Assembly (NCBI RefSeq): GCF_034006445.1
Contig: NZ_JAVESS010000001.1
Coordinates: 558,001 to 622,000, forward strand
Source: Desulfovibrio sp.
GTDB lineage: Bacteria; Desulfobacterota; Desulfovibrionia; Desulfovibrionales; Desulfovibrionaceae
Direction: 5' to 3'
Length of the DNA stretch: 64,000 bases
The notes below the pieces were generated by a model that made no database searches, was not told the DNA's origin, and was given only the letters and a program-made list of their open reading frames with translations. Of the stretch, positions 16,195 to 24,907 are shown piece after piece; the first letter of the stretch is position 1, and the number at the start of each line of letters is the position of its first letter. A program made the position numbers and the translations under genes.

Positions 16195-19100
16195 GCCAGA
16201 GCCCAGTTCAGCAAGAATCTAGCCCCGATTTTTATTTAGAGCTGCGCTCTCGTGGCTTTTCTGATGCTGAAATTCAAGACTATATGTCCCCTCGCCTAAT
16301 CGAGAGAGGGTATTCCGACCAGGAAATCAACGCCTATTTCAACCAGCACAAAATCGCTTCTGGCGAGCAGGAAGTTTCGGCACAGGCCAGCCTGGGCGCA
16401 TACTTTGAGCATGGGCTGCAAGGTTCTGTGTCCGGCTTGTGGGCGCGCGAAAAAATGCCCGACGCCGTAAACGAAACACAGATGAACAGTGCGGGATGGG
16501 CGGACAGGCTCTTCATGGGTGTCGGGCAAATAGTTGGCGACATCCCCGCCCTTGTGGCCGGTGGCGTAGCTGGCTCGCTTGGGGGCCCGGCTGCGCCCGT
16601 AACCATTCCGGCTTCGGCCATGGCGACTACTGAGGGCCTGCGCACCTATTACACGAAGCGCATCGCAGACGGCCATACCGAAGACTTCATATATCTTTCG
16701 GCTGTCCCTGATGCCCTTGCCAGTGGCGCAAAGGGGGCAGTCATTGGCGGGCTGACCGGCGGTGCTGGCAAGCTGGCTGGCCTTGGCGCAACTGCCGCTG
16801 GTCTTGGCTCTGTGGGCACAGGCGCCGCCACGGTTGCCGCCGAGGTTGCCACCATGCCGACGGCGGGCGCTGCCCTTGAAGGCAGGCTGCCGCACCCGCA
16901 AGAGTTCGTTGATGCTGGCCTGCTGGTTGTGACCTTGCACGGTATAAGCAACGTGCGCCATGTGCAGAAAATTGCTCAAGAAACTACACCCAAAATCAGA
17001 GACATCTACGCCAAGATAGGGAAAACGCCGGAAGAAATTGCACAGGCTGCGCAGACCGACCCGACAGTGCAGCAGGATATTCTGGCCATCAACCGGGATA
17101 TTCCGGGGGCGTTTGCAGAAGAAACCAAAACAAGGCTGATTCGCAACGAAGATGTGCCGTCGGAGGAATTGCAGCACTACCTGCCGCGCAACTGGGCCAA
17201 GGCCGAATTGCTGGAGCGTGCCGGCCCGGAGGCTGTCAAGGAGGGCATAAGCCAAACGGTCGCCAAGGCCTTTTCCGGGGAGACTCCAGATCGCCTGCAC
17301 TGGAATATGCTGCGCAAGACTGACGCTGCCAAGCTTTCCGCTGATTCCGGCATTACCATACCGGAAGGCATGGTGCATTCCATCGACTCCCGCGAAGTGC
17401 GCCATGCCATGAACGAACACGGTAATCCCGCAATCGAAAGTGCGCGAGGGCAAGAAGCTATTGTACCAGAAGACTATTTGAAGATTCCAGATGTTGTGAA
17501 GGGTTACGATTCTGTAACGGCCATCACGACAGACAAGGGTTTTCCAGGACTGATGTACAAAAAGCAGATCGACGGGTCTGTATACGTTGTGGAGGAGTTG
17601 CGCACAGGGAGAAAAGAACTCGCTTTCCTATCCCTTTGGAAGGGTAATAATAAAGAGAAGGCTTCCCCCTCTTTATCGCCCGAAACGACGGCGGTTGGAC
17701 CCGACGCAAGAGATGCTAAGCCTTCTCAAAAATCAACCACGGTTGATGATTTAAATATAAGTTCTGTCGATCAGAAAGTAAACCCGGACACCCTGCAAAA
17801 TTTCGGCGGCGGCACCCGCATCCCCACTGCTGAAGACAAGCCAGTGCTGCCCGAATCCGCGCTGAATCATGCGGACAGCGTGCCGCTTTCTGGTGTGGTT
17901 CAGGCCCTGGCCGATGCCCTTGAAGTGCCCATCCGCACGGGCAAAATGGGGCCATCCGGCAGAAAGGCCGAGGGCATCTACAAAATAACGCCAGAAGTTA
18001 TCAGAACCCGCACAGCCAATGACGTAGCCACCGTCGTGCATGAGGCTGGGCATCACATTCAGAAGCAGCTTTTTGGCGATATTTCAGCCGCCCCACTGCG
18101 GGCTTTCCGTGATGAACTTGCCCCCATTGCCACAAAGCCACGCTCCGGCCAGTCTGCATTGCCGGAAGGATTCGCGGAATTCGTTGCCAAGTACGTGGTT
18201 GACCCCAAGGATGCGCTGGAGTCCGCCCCACGCTTTTACGAGCACTTTGAGAAACTGCTTGTTGACCGCGCGCCAGACTTCGGCAAGGCCCTTCTAAACG
18301 CGCGCGAAGCGGTCAAGCGATGGGCAGACCAGCCAGCCGCCCAAGAGGTTCTTTCACACATCAGCATTGAGGGCCGTGAAGGCGAGGGGCTTATTTCACG
18401 CCTGACCTCAAAGGACACATGGGACAAGGTGTACACCAATTTTGTTGATCGCCTGTACCCCCTAAAAAAGGCCACAGCTATTCTTGCAGAAGGCAAGGAT
18501 TTGCCTGCTGACATAAACCCCTACACGCTGGCCCGCACGTTTGCCGGGGCCAAGGGCAAGGCCACACACTTTATTGAGCACTCGCCCTTCACCTATGGCA
18601 ACTGGGAGAATGTAGGCAAGCCCCTGGCCGAGACCTTGCGGGCGGTGGAAAACCTGGACGAATTCAGAGCCTACCTTGTGTCACGGCGTGGGCTTGAGCT
18701 TGAGGGGCGGGGCATAAAATCCGGCATCCGTCCTGAGGCTATGCGCGCGACGGCTGAAAAACTGAACGAAAAGTATGAGCCGTTGGCCCGTGAGCTGGAC
18801 GAATACCAGAACCATGTTGTGAATTACCTCGTGGATTCTGGATTGCTCGGCGCGGAAACGGCTGCCGCCATGCGGGAAATGAATCAAAACTATGTCCCCT
18901 TCTTCCGCGTCATGGAAAATGTCGATGGCTTTCTTGGGGGCGGAAAATCGCTTACTGGACGCAATCCCATACGGCGCATCAAGGGCAGCGGGCGTGACAT
19001 TATTGACCCGCTGGAATCCATAATCAAGAACACCTACGCCATGATTGAAGCTGCGGAAAAGAACGGCATTGGCCGCGCCCTCACAGACCTTGCCAGTAAA

Positions 19101-21017
19101 ACCGATGGGGCGGGCTGGCTGGTGGAAAAATTGCCCACGCCAAAAGCTGCGGTGCAGGTCAGAGTCGAAGATGTGAGCAAGGCGTTCATTGACTCCCTTG
19201 GCCCAATCAATCCCAGCGTGAAGACGTCAATAAAAGCACTGGCTGAATCTGCCGATATGGGGGAAATGCTCACATTCTGGCAGAACGCCGCCACATTGGA
19301 CAAAAAAAGCCAGATCGCCGTTTTCCGTGACGGGAAGCGCGAAGTGTATCAGGCGGCCCCAGAAATTGCCGAGGTGATGAACGGCCTGAACACAGAAAGC
19401 GTGCCATTGCTGGTGAAGCTTATCTCCATTCCGGCAAAAATGCTGCGAGCCGGCGCCACGCTTACACCTGATTTTATGGTTCGCAATCTTATTCGTGATG
19501 CCGTTTCCACAGGCGTCCTTTCCCGTACAGGTTTCATCCCAGGGCTGGACACGGCCAAGGGGTTAAAGCGCGCAGTTACCAAGGATAACGTCTATTGGGA
19601 TTGGGTGAAAGCCGGTGGCGACCAGGCCAGCCTTGTGAGCATGGACAGAACCACCCTTCAAACCACGCTCAAAGATATTGCGGCAACGGGCTACACAGAG
19701 CACGTTTGGAATGTGGTCAAGAATCCTTTGGAGCTACTGCGCCTAGGCTCTGAGCTTTCAGAAAAAATGACCCGCTTGGGAGAGTTCGGCAAAGGCGTGC
19801 AAAAGCACGGCAATGACAAGGCTGGGCTGATGCAGGCCGCCTATGAATCACGGGACATTATGGACTTTTCGCGCCGGGGCAAGCTGACGGCCTCGTTCAA
19901 CCTCATAACCGCATTTTTCAATGCCAGTTTGCAAGGGCTGGACAGAACAGCGCGCGGAGCAGTGGAAAACCCCCGGCGCTTTCTCGTGCGTACAGCGCTG
20001 TTCATTGGCATTCCGTCCATACTCAACGCCATCAACAACTATGGCGACAACGACGTTGCCGAGGTTCCGCGCGCGCAGAGGGATATGTTTTGGATTACGC
20101 CTATCGGGCAAGGAGAAAACAAGGTTCTCTTGCGCATCCCCAAGCCGTTTGAGCAAGGCGTCATGTTTGGATCAACTCTCGAGCGCGCGACGGAATTCAT
20201 TCTCGACGCAGCGCATGGCAAATACGGCAGCGTGGATACGGCCAGGCAAGAGGCTTTCCGTGGACTCGGAAAGTCCATGCTGGATGTTTCCGCGCCCAAC
20301 CTTGTGCCAACCGCCTTTGCCCCGATAATAGAGGCATTTGCAAACAGGTCGCTGCCCTTTGACCGCCCTATTATTCCCAAGAACAGAGAGGGGCTGCTGC
20401 CGGAATACCAATACACCAACAATACCACAGAACTGACAAAGGCTCTTTCAAGCTTTGTCGGCACGTTGCCGCCAGTGAGAGAGATGAACACCTTCTCCCC
20501 TGCCCGCGCGGAAAACTACATCCGCGGCTGGACGGGCGGCCTGGGCATGTATGCCCTTCAAGCCGTGGACGCCATGTCCCGCAAGGCTGGCATTGTTGCT
20601 GATCCCGTAAAGCCCGCAGCCACTCTGGCAGATGTCCCCTTTGTGCGGGCCTTTGTGATCCGCCATCCAAGCATGGGGGCGGAGAGCATTCAGCGATTCT
20701 TTGACAACTACGACGAAGCCACAGGCTACCTAAAAAGCATCAACGCTCTGAGCAAGGATTTCAAATATGACGACGTGGCAAATCTGCTGCCGTATTCTGT
20801 ATATCAAGCCGTGGATGGTCCACACAAGGCACTCTCGGAGATCACGAAGACCATAGATTTTATAAGCAAGGCCCCAGACATGACGCCAGACGAAAAGCGA
20901 CAGATGATCGACAGCATGTATTTTCAGGCCATTGAAATAGCCAGATTCGGGAATCAGGTATTCGAAGCCTTGCAGGATGACGTTGAAAAACTGAAGGGCC
21001 GCGCCGAAAGGCAGTAG
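16191..21017 (+). CDS. Giant polyvalent ejection protein (T7 gp16 position): nuclease-like, HEAGH metallopeptidase-like and LPD38-like domains
   Basis: A 1608-residue protein, last of the late operon. Domains in order: a tandem helical motif at 15-50 (RGFSDAEIQDYM ... RGYSDQEINAYF); a Gly/Ala-rich hydrophobic region at about 105-215 that could cross membranes; a segment at about 398-482 resembling the phage barnase/EndoU/colicin E5/RelE-like nuclease domains of polyvalent proteins (IPDVVKGYDSV, YKKQIDGSVYVVEEL, LSLWK); a zinc-peptidase-like VVHEAGHHI at 616-624 (His617, Glu618, His621); and at about 1080-1250 an LPD38-like segment (LTPDFMVRNLIRDAV). Such polyvalent proteins are ejected with phage DNA. 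Catalysis is inferred. Confidence 0.75.
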   Translation: MSQSPVQQESSPDFYLELRSRGFSDAEIQDYMSPRLIERGYSDQEINAYFNQHKIASGEQEVSAQASLGAYFEHGLQGSVSGLWAREKMPDAVNETQMNSAGWADRLFMGVGQIVGDIPALVAGGVAGSLGGPAAPVTIPASAMATTEGLRTYYTKRIADGHTEDFIYLSAVPDALASGAKGAVIGGLTGGAGKLAGLGATAAGLGSVGTGAATVAAEVATMPTAGAALEGRLPHPQEFVDAGLLVVTLHGISNVRHVQKIAQETTPKIRDIYAKIGKTPEEIAQAAQTDPTVQQDILAINRDIPGAFAEETKTRLIRNEDVPSEELQHYLPRNWAKAELLERAGPEAVKEGISQTVAKAFSGETPDRLHWNMLRKTDAAKLSADSGITIPEGMVHSIDSREVRHAMNEHGNPAIESARGQEAIVPEDYLKIPDVVKGYDSVTAITTDKGFPGLMYKKQIDGSVYVVEELRTGRKELAFLSLWKGNNKEKASPSLSPETTAVGPDARDAKPSQKSTTVDDLNISSVDQKVNPDTLQNFGGGTRIPTAEDKPVLPESALNHADSVPLSGVVQALADALEVPIRTGKMGPSGRKAEGIYKITPEVIRTRTANDVATVVHEAGHHIQKQLFGDISAAPLRAFRDELAPIATKPRSGQSALPEGFAEFVAKYVVDPKDALESAPRFYEHFEKLLVDRAPDFGKALLNAREAVKRWADQPAAQEVLSHISIEGREGEGLISRLTSKDTWDKVYTNFVDRLYPLKKATAILAEGKDLPADINPYTLARTFAGAKGKATHFIEHSPFTYGNWENVGKPLAETLRAVENLDEFRAYLVSRRGLELEGRGIKSGIRPEAMRATAEKLNEKYEPLARELDEYQNHVVNYLVDSGLLGAETAAAMREMNQNYVPFFRVMENVDGFLGGGKSLTGRNPIRRIKGSGRDIIDPLESIIKNTYAMIEAAEKNGIGRALTDLASKTDGAGWLVEKLPTPKAAVQVRVEDVSKAFIDSLGPINPSVKTSIKALAESADMGEMLTFWQNAATLDKKSQIAVFRDGKREVYQAAPEIAEVMNGLNTESVPLLVKLISIPAKMLRAGATLTPDFMVRNLIRDAVSTGVLSRTGFIPGLDTAKGLKRAVTKDNVYWDWVKAGGDQASLVSMDRTTLQTTLKDIAATGYTEHVWNVVKNPLELLRLGSELSEKMTRLGEFGKGVQKHGNDKAGLMQAAYESRDIMDFSRRGKLTASFNLITAFFNASLQGLDRTARGAVENPRRFLVRTALFIGIPSILNAINNYGDNDVAEVPRAQRDMFWITPIGQGENKVLLRIPKPFEQGVMFGSTLERATEFILDAAHGKYGSVDTARQEAFRGLGKSMLDVSAPNLVPTAFAPIIEAFANRSLPFDRPIIPKNREGLLPEYQYTNNTTELTKALSSFVGTLPPVREMNTFSPARAENYIRGWTGGLGMYALQAVDAMSRKAGIVADPVKPAATLADVPFVRAFVIRHPSMGAESIQRFFDNYDEATGYLKSINALSKDFKYDDVANLLPYSVYQAVDGPHKALSEITKTIDFISKAPDMTPDEKRQMIDSMYFQAIEIARFGNQVFEALQDDVEKLKGRAERQ

Positions 21018-21059
21018 GATCACAGTTCATTGAAAATCGCATAGGGATTGCAGGAAAGG

Positions 21060-21092
21060 AAAGGGGGCCGGGATATGGGCCCGGCCCCTTTA
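21060..21092 (+). terminator. Terminator of phage late operon
   Basis: A stem of about eleven pairs (AAGGGG-CCGGG against CCCGGCCCCTT, with one bulged G) around a short GATATGGG-type loop, ending in TTTA. It lies between the late operon and the convergent bro gene and may work in both directions. Confidence 0.7.
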
Positions 21093-21127
21093 TTGACAGA
21101 TTTCGCAATTTGGCAGGTTGGTCAGCG

Positions 21128-21778
21128 CTACCGCATGGTGCCCAACTTATGCCCGGCTTCAAGCGCATTGTACGCGCCGACCAGATTGGCATCAGCAACC
21201 CTGAATAGACTCAACATGATGTCGTAGTGCTCTGTATCCATCGGAATGCGGCCCTTGGGGTGCGTAAACATGCGGGTTACGTCAACGGCCGCATGAAGCT
21301 GCCAGATGATTTTTTGGATGCGCCGCATGGCGTCTTTGCGGCCCGGATCCACGTCGCCTGACAAGCAAGTGTAAGGCGCGGCCTCAGGTACGGGCAGCGC
21401 TGTAACACCACGGCCCAAGGCTTTCTTTCTGGGTGCAGGCTTCGCCTCATACTTCCCCGTCTTGCGAATGGCCGGAACCACCTCGGACGCTATCCAGTTT
21501 GTGAAGGCGTCGGCTTCGGGCTTGTTGCTGCGGAAGGCCAGCTTGTACACGGCTGGTTCGGAGATAAACCTAAGTGACCGAGATGTTGAGAAGTTGTTGA
21601 GTCGTAACAACTTCTGCCAGTCACTCGGAATCAGCTTAAGAGTCGCGCCGCTCCAAGTGATATCAAGGGCTTTGCAGACATCAGCAATGGAAAACCAAAG
21701 CTGGTCGCCTTCGACCTGTGTGCGGATAGGGAAGTCGTTGAATTGGAACGGGGAAGCGAGAAGTTGAGCCTGACTCAT
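21128..21778 (-). CDS. Bro-N domain phage antirepressor-like protein
   Basis: A 216-residue DNA-binding protein. The N-terminal half is a Bro-N domain: FPIRTQVEGDQLWFSIADVC, KALDITWSGATLKLIP, then a ISEPAVYKLAFRSNKPEADAF stretch and NWIASEVVPAIRKTGKY, all classic. The C-terminal half is helical and its family is not recognised. Phage Bro/Ant proteins counteract repressors or regulate lysogeny. The ATG at 21778 (not an upstream TTG) is set by GGAGG at 21784-21788, which sits inside an inhibitory leader structure. It is transcribed against the late operon. Confidence 0.85.
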   Translation of the reverse strand: MSQAQLLASPFQFNDFPIRTQVEGDQLWFSIADVCKALDITWSGATLKLIPSDWQKLLRLNNFSTSRSLRFISEPAVYKLAFRSNKPEADAFTNWIASEVVPAIRKTGKYEAKPAPRKKALGRGVTALPVPEAAPYTCLSGDVDPGRKDAMRRIQKIIWQLHAAVDVTRMFTHPKGRIPMDTEHYDIMLSLFRVADANLVGAYNALEAGHKLGTMR

Positions 21779-21924
21779 ATGAGCCTCCAAGGGAACTTTT
21801 CAGGTTCACGGAGACATTCTCAAACAAAGAGAATGCCGGGCGCTGAAAACAGCCCTTGGAGCTGCGGAGTAATTTCCCTTACGGGTATTTTATTCGTCCA
21901 CGCCCGGCAATGGATTCAATTATA
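21779..21924 (-). promoter_or_regulatory. Promoter and structured, SD-sequestering leader of the bro gene
   Basis: On the minus strand a perfect TATAAT lies at 21924-21919, predicting a transcript start near 21912. The leader then has stem B, TGCCGGGCG/CGCCCGGCA (21834-21842 with 21901-21909, nine pairs, starting about +4); a hairpin CATTCTC/GAGAATG (21815-21821 with 21829-21835); and stem A, CTCCAAGGG/CCCTTGGAG (21785-21793 with 21853-21861, nine pairs), which covers the GGAGG Shine-Dalgarno. A and B interleave, so they form a pseudoknot or switch. A -35 is weak (T-run). No known riboswitch class is recognised. Confidence 0.65.
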
Positions 21925-22030
21925 GCCCCAAAAAGGGCGCAAAAAAAGCCATTGACTTTCGGAAATGGCGTGGCCGCCAAGGGGGTGTTTTCAGCACCTG
22001 CGGAGAGAACGCCACAAAATGAAGTGAATG

Positions 22031-22363
22031 TCAATGATGAAATAAAATGTTTATTAAAAAAGATAACACAACAAAAATACATGCTGAAATAGTAAACAAA
22101 AGGCATCCAGCAGGCTCAGACATCTTCTGCGGATCATCCCTAGTCAGCGCATAGAAAAAAGCAACAACAAAAAAAGACAATAAGAAGAGTAAAATATCCT
22201 GATTAAATTCAATAAACTTGTCTATGTTTAAATTGTTAATAAATATTAAAAAAGATATGTTTGGAATAACTACAAAAACAACAAGCATCCATTTTAATTT
22301 TATAATGTCCTGGATAAAAATCGATGCTCTGCGCTTTAGTTTTTTTAATCTCATATCATTCAC
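22031..22363 (-). CDS. AT-rich membrane protein of unknown function (prophage moron)
   Basis: A 110-residue protein with a basic N-terminus (MRLKKLKRR) and three hydrophobic spans at about 24-42, 57-73 and 88-107. A start at the internal ATG (22354) is also possible; neither has a clear Shine-Dalgarno. Base composition is far more AT-rich than the structural genes. It follows the exported protein gene at 22382-22735 on the same strand and may share its transcript. Not recognised; lysogenic conversion or superinfection exclusion is a guess from context. Confidence 0.55.
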   Translation of the reverse strand: MNDMRLKKLKRRASIFIQDIIKLKWMLVVFVVIPNISFLIFINNLNIDKFIEFNQDILLFLLSFFVVAFFYALTRDDPQKMSEPAGCLLFTISACIFVVLSFLINILFHH

Positions 22364-22381
22364 AGTCCAATGACATGAAGT

Positions 22382-22735
22382 CTAATTGATTAAGCTTTCA
22401 ACAATCCGCTTCTGATCTTCAAGTCTTCGCCCTTCGCCGCCATGATAATTTACATCAAACAGATTGAAGTAACGAACAATATCTTTTTCTGAAAATCCAT
22501 GTTGCTCCAGGATAGGGCGCATGTATTCACGAATCTCTGAATCTGAGAACCCTCTATTTCGCAATTCACTATATATTCCAGAATGGTAATCCATTTCTCC
22601 ACCGCTCAATTTGTTAGCGGCGTCAGAAACAATCAGTTTCCTCACCTTTCCATCAACCTCACCATCACCAGCGGCAACAGGCATTGCCGAGAAAATAGCA
22701 ATAAGCAGAATAAGAAGGCGCAGAATGATGTTCAT
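22382..22735 (-). CDS. Small exported phage protein sharing a motif with the ejection protein
   Basis: A 117-residue protein. Residues 1-22 are a signal peptide (MNIILRLLILLIAIFSAMPV, cleavage after Ala-Ala), so the mature protein should be periplasmic. Residues 55-90 (YSELRNRGFSDSEIREYM, then RPILEQHGFSEKDIVRYF) match residues 15-50 of the 1608-residue ejection protein in about 20 of 36 positions, including the doubled RG-F/Y-S-D/E pattern. The start at 22735 gives the signal peptide; a longer upstream reading frame has none. A periplasmic decoy or exclusion factor against related phages is one inference. Confidence 0.6.
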   Translation of the reverse strand: MNIILRLLILLIAIFSAMPVAAGDGEVDGKVRKLIVSDAANKLSGGEMDYHSGIYSELRNRGFSDSEIREYMRPILEQHGFSEKDIVRYFNLFDVNYHGGEGRRLEDQKRIVESLIN

Positions 22736-22793
22736 GTTTTTGCCTACCACCCAGCAGTCCCAGGTGCAAGCCTGACAATAAAAAGGAGTCAAT

Positions 22794-24032
22794 ATGTCAG
22801 TTGACAACACGCCTACGGGCATTGTGTACACCGTGACAAACGGCGCGGCCGGGCAGCAATACCCGCTGACCTTCCCGTACATAAAAGACGACGACGTCCG
22901 CGCCTACTACGTATATTGCGGTACGCAGGTCACTATGTCCTTGGGGCCCGGGTATTCCGTTTCCGGCCAGACATTAACTGCAAACACTGCCCTGCCTGTT
23001 GGGGCCAAACTGGCCATCTACCGCGAAACGGACATTACTCAGGAAATTCCGTGGGTCGATGGTCAGGCCGTATACACGCCAGACATCATGCAGGCCGACG
23101 ACAAACTTACCTTCATTGTGCAGGAAATCGCCGGGGAGGTGAAACGAGCGGTTAAAGTGTCGCGTGAAGAAGAAGCTGGCGGTAGCACGCCGGGGGATTT
23201 GCTGGCAGGGGTCTATGCCGCCCGTGATGAGGCGCAAAACGCCGGCAGAGCCGCACATGCGTCAGAGACTGCCGCTGAACAGAGCGCCACAAATGCCGCC
23301 GCGAGTGCCAACACGGCAGCGCAGACAGTGCAGACTGCAACCGCAGAGGCTGTAAATGCCGCCACAGCGCAGGCCGATTCAGCGGCATTGAGTGCCGCAG
23401 CCGCCGCGCAGTCTGCCATAGATGCAGCAGCAGCAGTGCCTGAGCATCTGGTGCAGCGCGTTACTGATGTGGAAGCCACAGCCGCAGCCGCAAAAGCCAT
23501 CACTGATACCGTCACCGTGACTCCCGCGCCCAACGCTGTGCCGCTGGCTGGTAGTGATGGGAAGCTTGCTGTGGGGTGGATTCCGGGTTTGTTTCGTGGT
23601 GATATACGTCTTCTACCGTTTGCTCCGGCAGACCTCGCTACATATTGCCCTGGTTGGTACTGCGGTAACGGTGACTTGTATCCTCTTATCAGTGCAGTTG
23701 GTATTGAGTTAAATGCATTTTCAACAGCTTTTAAAACTGCTTGGGGTATTGTAATCACTGGGTCAAATATCAGCATACCTAAGTTGTTCTACACAAATGG
23801 ACGTGGATTTTTTCTACGGGCGGTAGATGGAACGACGAGAGTGGTAGGCAGTGTACAGGTGGATATGTTTGCTTCACACACTCACACGTATAATAGTGGC
23901 CCTGGAAACTATTTGCGAGATGGCAGTATTGCAGTTCCGTTTTTTACAGATTCTCAAACTGGTGCAACTGGCGGTGAGGAGACCAGACCTCTTAACGTCG
24001 GCATGACGCCCGCAATATTCCTTGGAGTATAA
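22794..24032 (+). CDS. Tail fibre protein (T7 fibre N-terminus, collar-like C-terminus)
   Basis: A 412-residue fibre. Residues about 8-120 follow the T7 gp17 N-terminal particle-binding pattern (VYTVTNGAAGQQYPLTFPYI, then DVRAYYV ... LTANTALPVGAKLAIYRET). Residues about 140-235 are a long Ala/Thr/Gln-rich helix, probably a trimeric coiled coil. The C-terminus (residues 250-412) has SHTHTYNSGP and ends RPLNVGMTPAIFLGV, the tail-collar type of receptor-binding tip. It determines host binding. AAAAGGAG precedes the ATG. No template repeat or reverse transcriptase, so no sign of diversity generation. Confidence 0.85.
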   Translation: MSVDNTPTGIVYTVTNGAAGQQYPLTFPYIKDDDVRAYYVYCGTQVTMSLGPGYSVSGQTLTANTALPVGAKLAIYRETDITQEIPWVDGQAVYTPDIMQADDKLTFIVQEIAGEVKRAVKVSREEEAGGSTPGDLLAGVYAARDEAQNAGRAAHASETAAEQSATNAAASANTAAQTVQTATAEAVNAATAQADSAALSAAAAAQSAIDAAAAVPEHLVQRVTDVEATAAAAKAITDTVTVTPAPNAVPLAGSDGKLAVGWIPGLFRGDIRLLPFAPADLATYCPGWYCGNGDLYPLISAVGIELNAFSTAFKTAWGIVITGSNISIPKLFYTNGRGFFLRAVDGTTRVVGSVQVDMFASHTHTYNSGPGNYLRDGSIAVPFFTDSQTGATGGEETRPLNVGMTPAIFLGV

Positions 24033-24034
24033 TT

Positions 24035-24526
24035 ATGCAAAATTATTATTTTGATAACACACACCCATTACACCCATACACGTATTCTATGTACGCTACA
24101 CCGGGAACCTTTCCTCCCCTCAATGCTTTGAGGAAAGAGCTTCCTGCGGAGAAAGATGGAATTCATTTTGGTGAGAAGGACGGGGAATGGGTTGAAATTG
24201 AAGACCATCGCGGAAAAAGCGGATACGTCAACGATGAACCCTTCTTGATTCAAGATTTTGGCCCACTGCCCGAAGGTTGGAGCGATACGCCGCCCCTGCC
24301 GCCCCCGCTCATAGTCGAAGAACTGTTTGAGCGCTTGCGCAATGAACGTAATGCCCGCGTCACCGCCACAGACAAATACCTGTTGGCAGACTACCCCATC
24401 GGCGCGGAAGAGCTTGGAAATATCCGTACATACCGTCAGGCGCTGCGCGATCTGCCCGCGCAGGAAGGCGCGCCTTTTGACGGCGGCGGCGATGAAACGC
24501 CCTGGCCGGAAAAGCCGGATGTGTAG
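24035..24526 (+). CDS. Tail fibre assembly protein
   Basis: A 163-residue protein right after the fibre gene with GGAG seven bases before the ATG. The C-terminal end is typical of fibre chaperones: RLRNERNARVTATDKYLLAD, then TYRQALRDLPAQEGAPFDGG and PWPEKP. It probably helps the fibre trimerise or attach. The N-terminal half is Pro/Tyr-rich and variable, as usual. Confidence 0.82.
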   Translation: MQNYYFDNTHPLHPYTYSMYATPGTFPPLNALRKELPAEKDGIHFGEKDGEWVEIEDHRGKSGYVNDEPFLIQDFGPLPEGWSDTPPLPPPLIVEELFERLRNERNARVTATDKYLLADYPIGAEELGNIRTYRQALRDLPAQEGAPFDGGGDETPWPEKPDV

Positions 24527-24533
24527 CCGAATA

Positions 24534-24565
24534 GAAAGGGCCGCTCAGCGATGGGCGGCCCTTTC
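24534..24565. terminator. Terminator after tail fibre genes
   Basis: Perfect eleven-pair stem GAAAGGGCCGC / GCGGCCCTTTC (24534-24544 with 24555-24565) around a ten-base loop. The T-run is short, but placement directly after the fibre assembly gene supports termination. Confidence 0.75.
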
Positions 24566-24597
24566 CATTCCTCACGCTCATCCTTATAATTGATTCA
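24562..24597 (+). promoter_or_regulatory. Possible promoter of a leaderless gene
   Basis: TATAAT at 24585-24590 with a weak TTTCCA -35 (24562-24567) and 17-base spacing. A start six to seven bases downstream would fall on the A of the ATG at 24597. The -35 overlaps the terminator stem, which lowers confidence. Confidence 0.4.
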
Positions 24598-24875
24598 TGG
24601 CCCTTCTCTACGATCCACTCCTGAAGCTCATCAACTGCGGCGCTGTGCCACATCTTGTCACTGGCAAGGACGGCACGAAGGGCGTTCGCCTGACGTGGCG
24701 GCGTGATGCCCGGTATGAGGACCAGAACAAAGGCAAAGCGATACTGGCCCGGTTTGAACGGCTCATTGCGATACAGCTTGACGTGGACGAAGATGAGAAG
24801 CCGCGAACCGTACAGCAGCTTGTGGCGAGCAGGCGGGTGATCGTGGTTAATGGGCGGTACAGGTTGCCGGAGTGA
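24597..24875 (+). CDS. Small hypothetical phage protein, possibly leaderless
   Basis: A 92-residue protein with no recognisable domain; it begins MALLYDPLLKLINCGAVPHL and ends with a basic strand (RRVIVVNGRYRLPE). No Shine-Dalgarno is present before the ATG and a TATAAT lies only six bases upstream, so the mRNA may start at the ATG itself. It lies at the far right of the prophage, beyond the tail genes, a usual place for accessory genes. Confidence 0.5.
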   Translation: MALLYDPLLKLINCGAVPHLVTGKDGTKGVRLTWRRDARYEDQNKGKAILARFERLIAIQLDVDEDEKPRTVQQLVASRRVIVVNGRYRLPE

Positions 24876-24878
24876 AAC

Positions 24879-24906
24879 ATGGAGAAACAATGATGGAGAA
24901 ACAATG
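24879..24906 (+). repeat. 14-bp tandem duplication carrying a Shine-Dalgarno
   Basis: ATGGAGAAACAATG occurs twice in tandem (24879-24892, 24893-24906) immediately before the ATG at 24908. Each copy has a GGAG and an ATG; the second GGAG is nine bases from the gene start. The duplication looks recent because the copies are identical. Confidence 0.85.
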
Positions 24907-24907
24907 A

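Noticed and set aside
22794..24032. Possible diversity-generating retroelement target in the tail fibre
   Set aside because: No reverse transcriptase, no template repeat and no adenine-rich variable repeat are seen.
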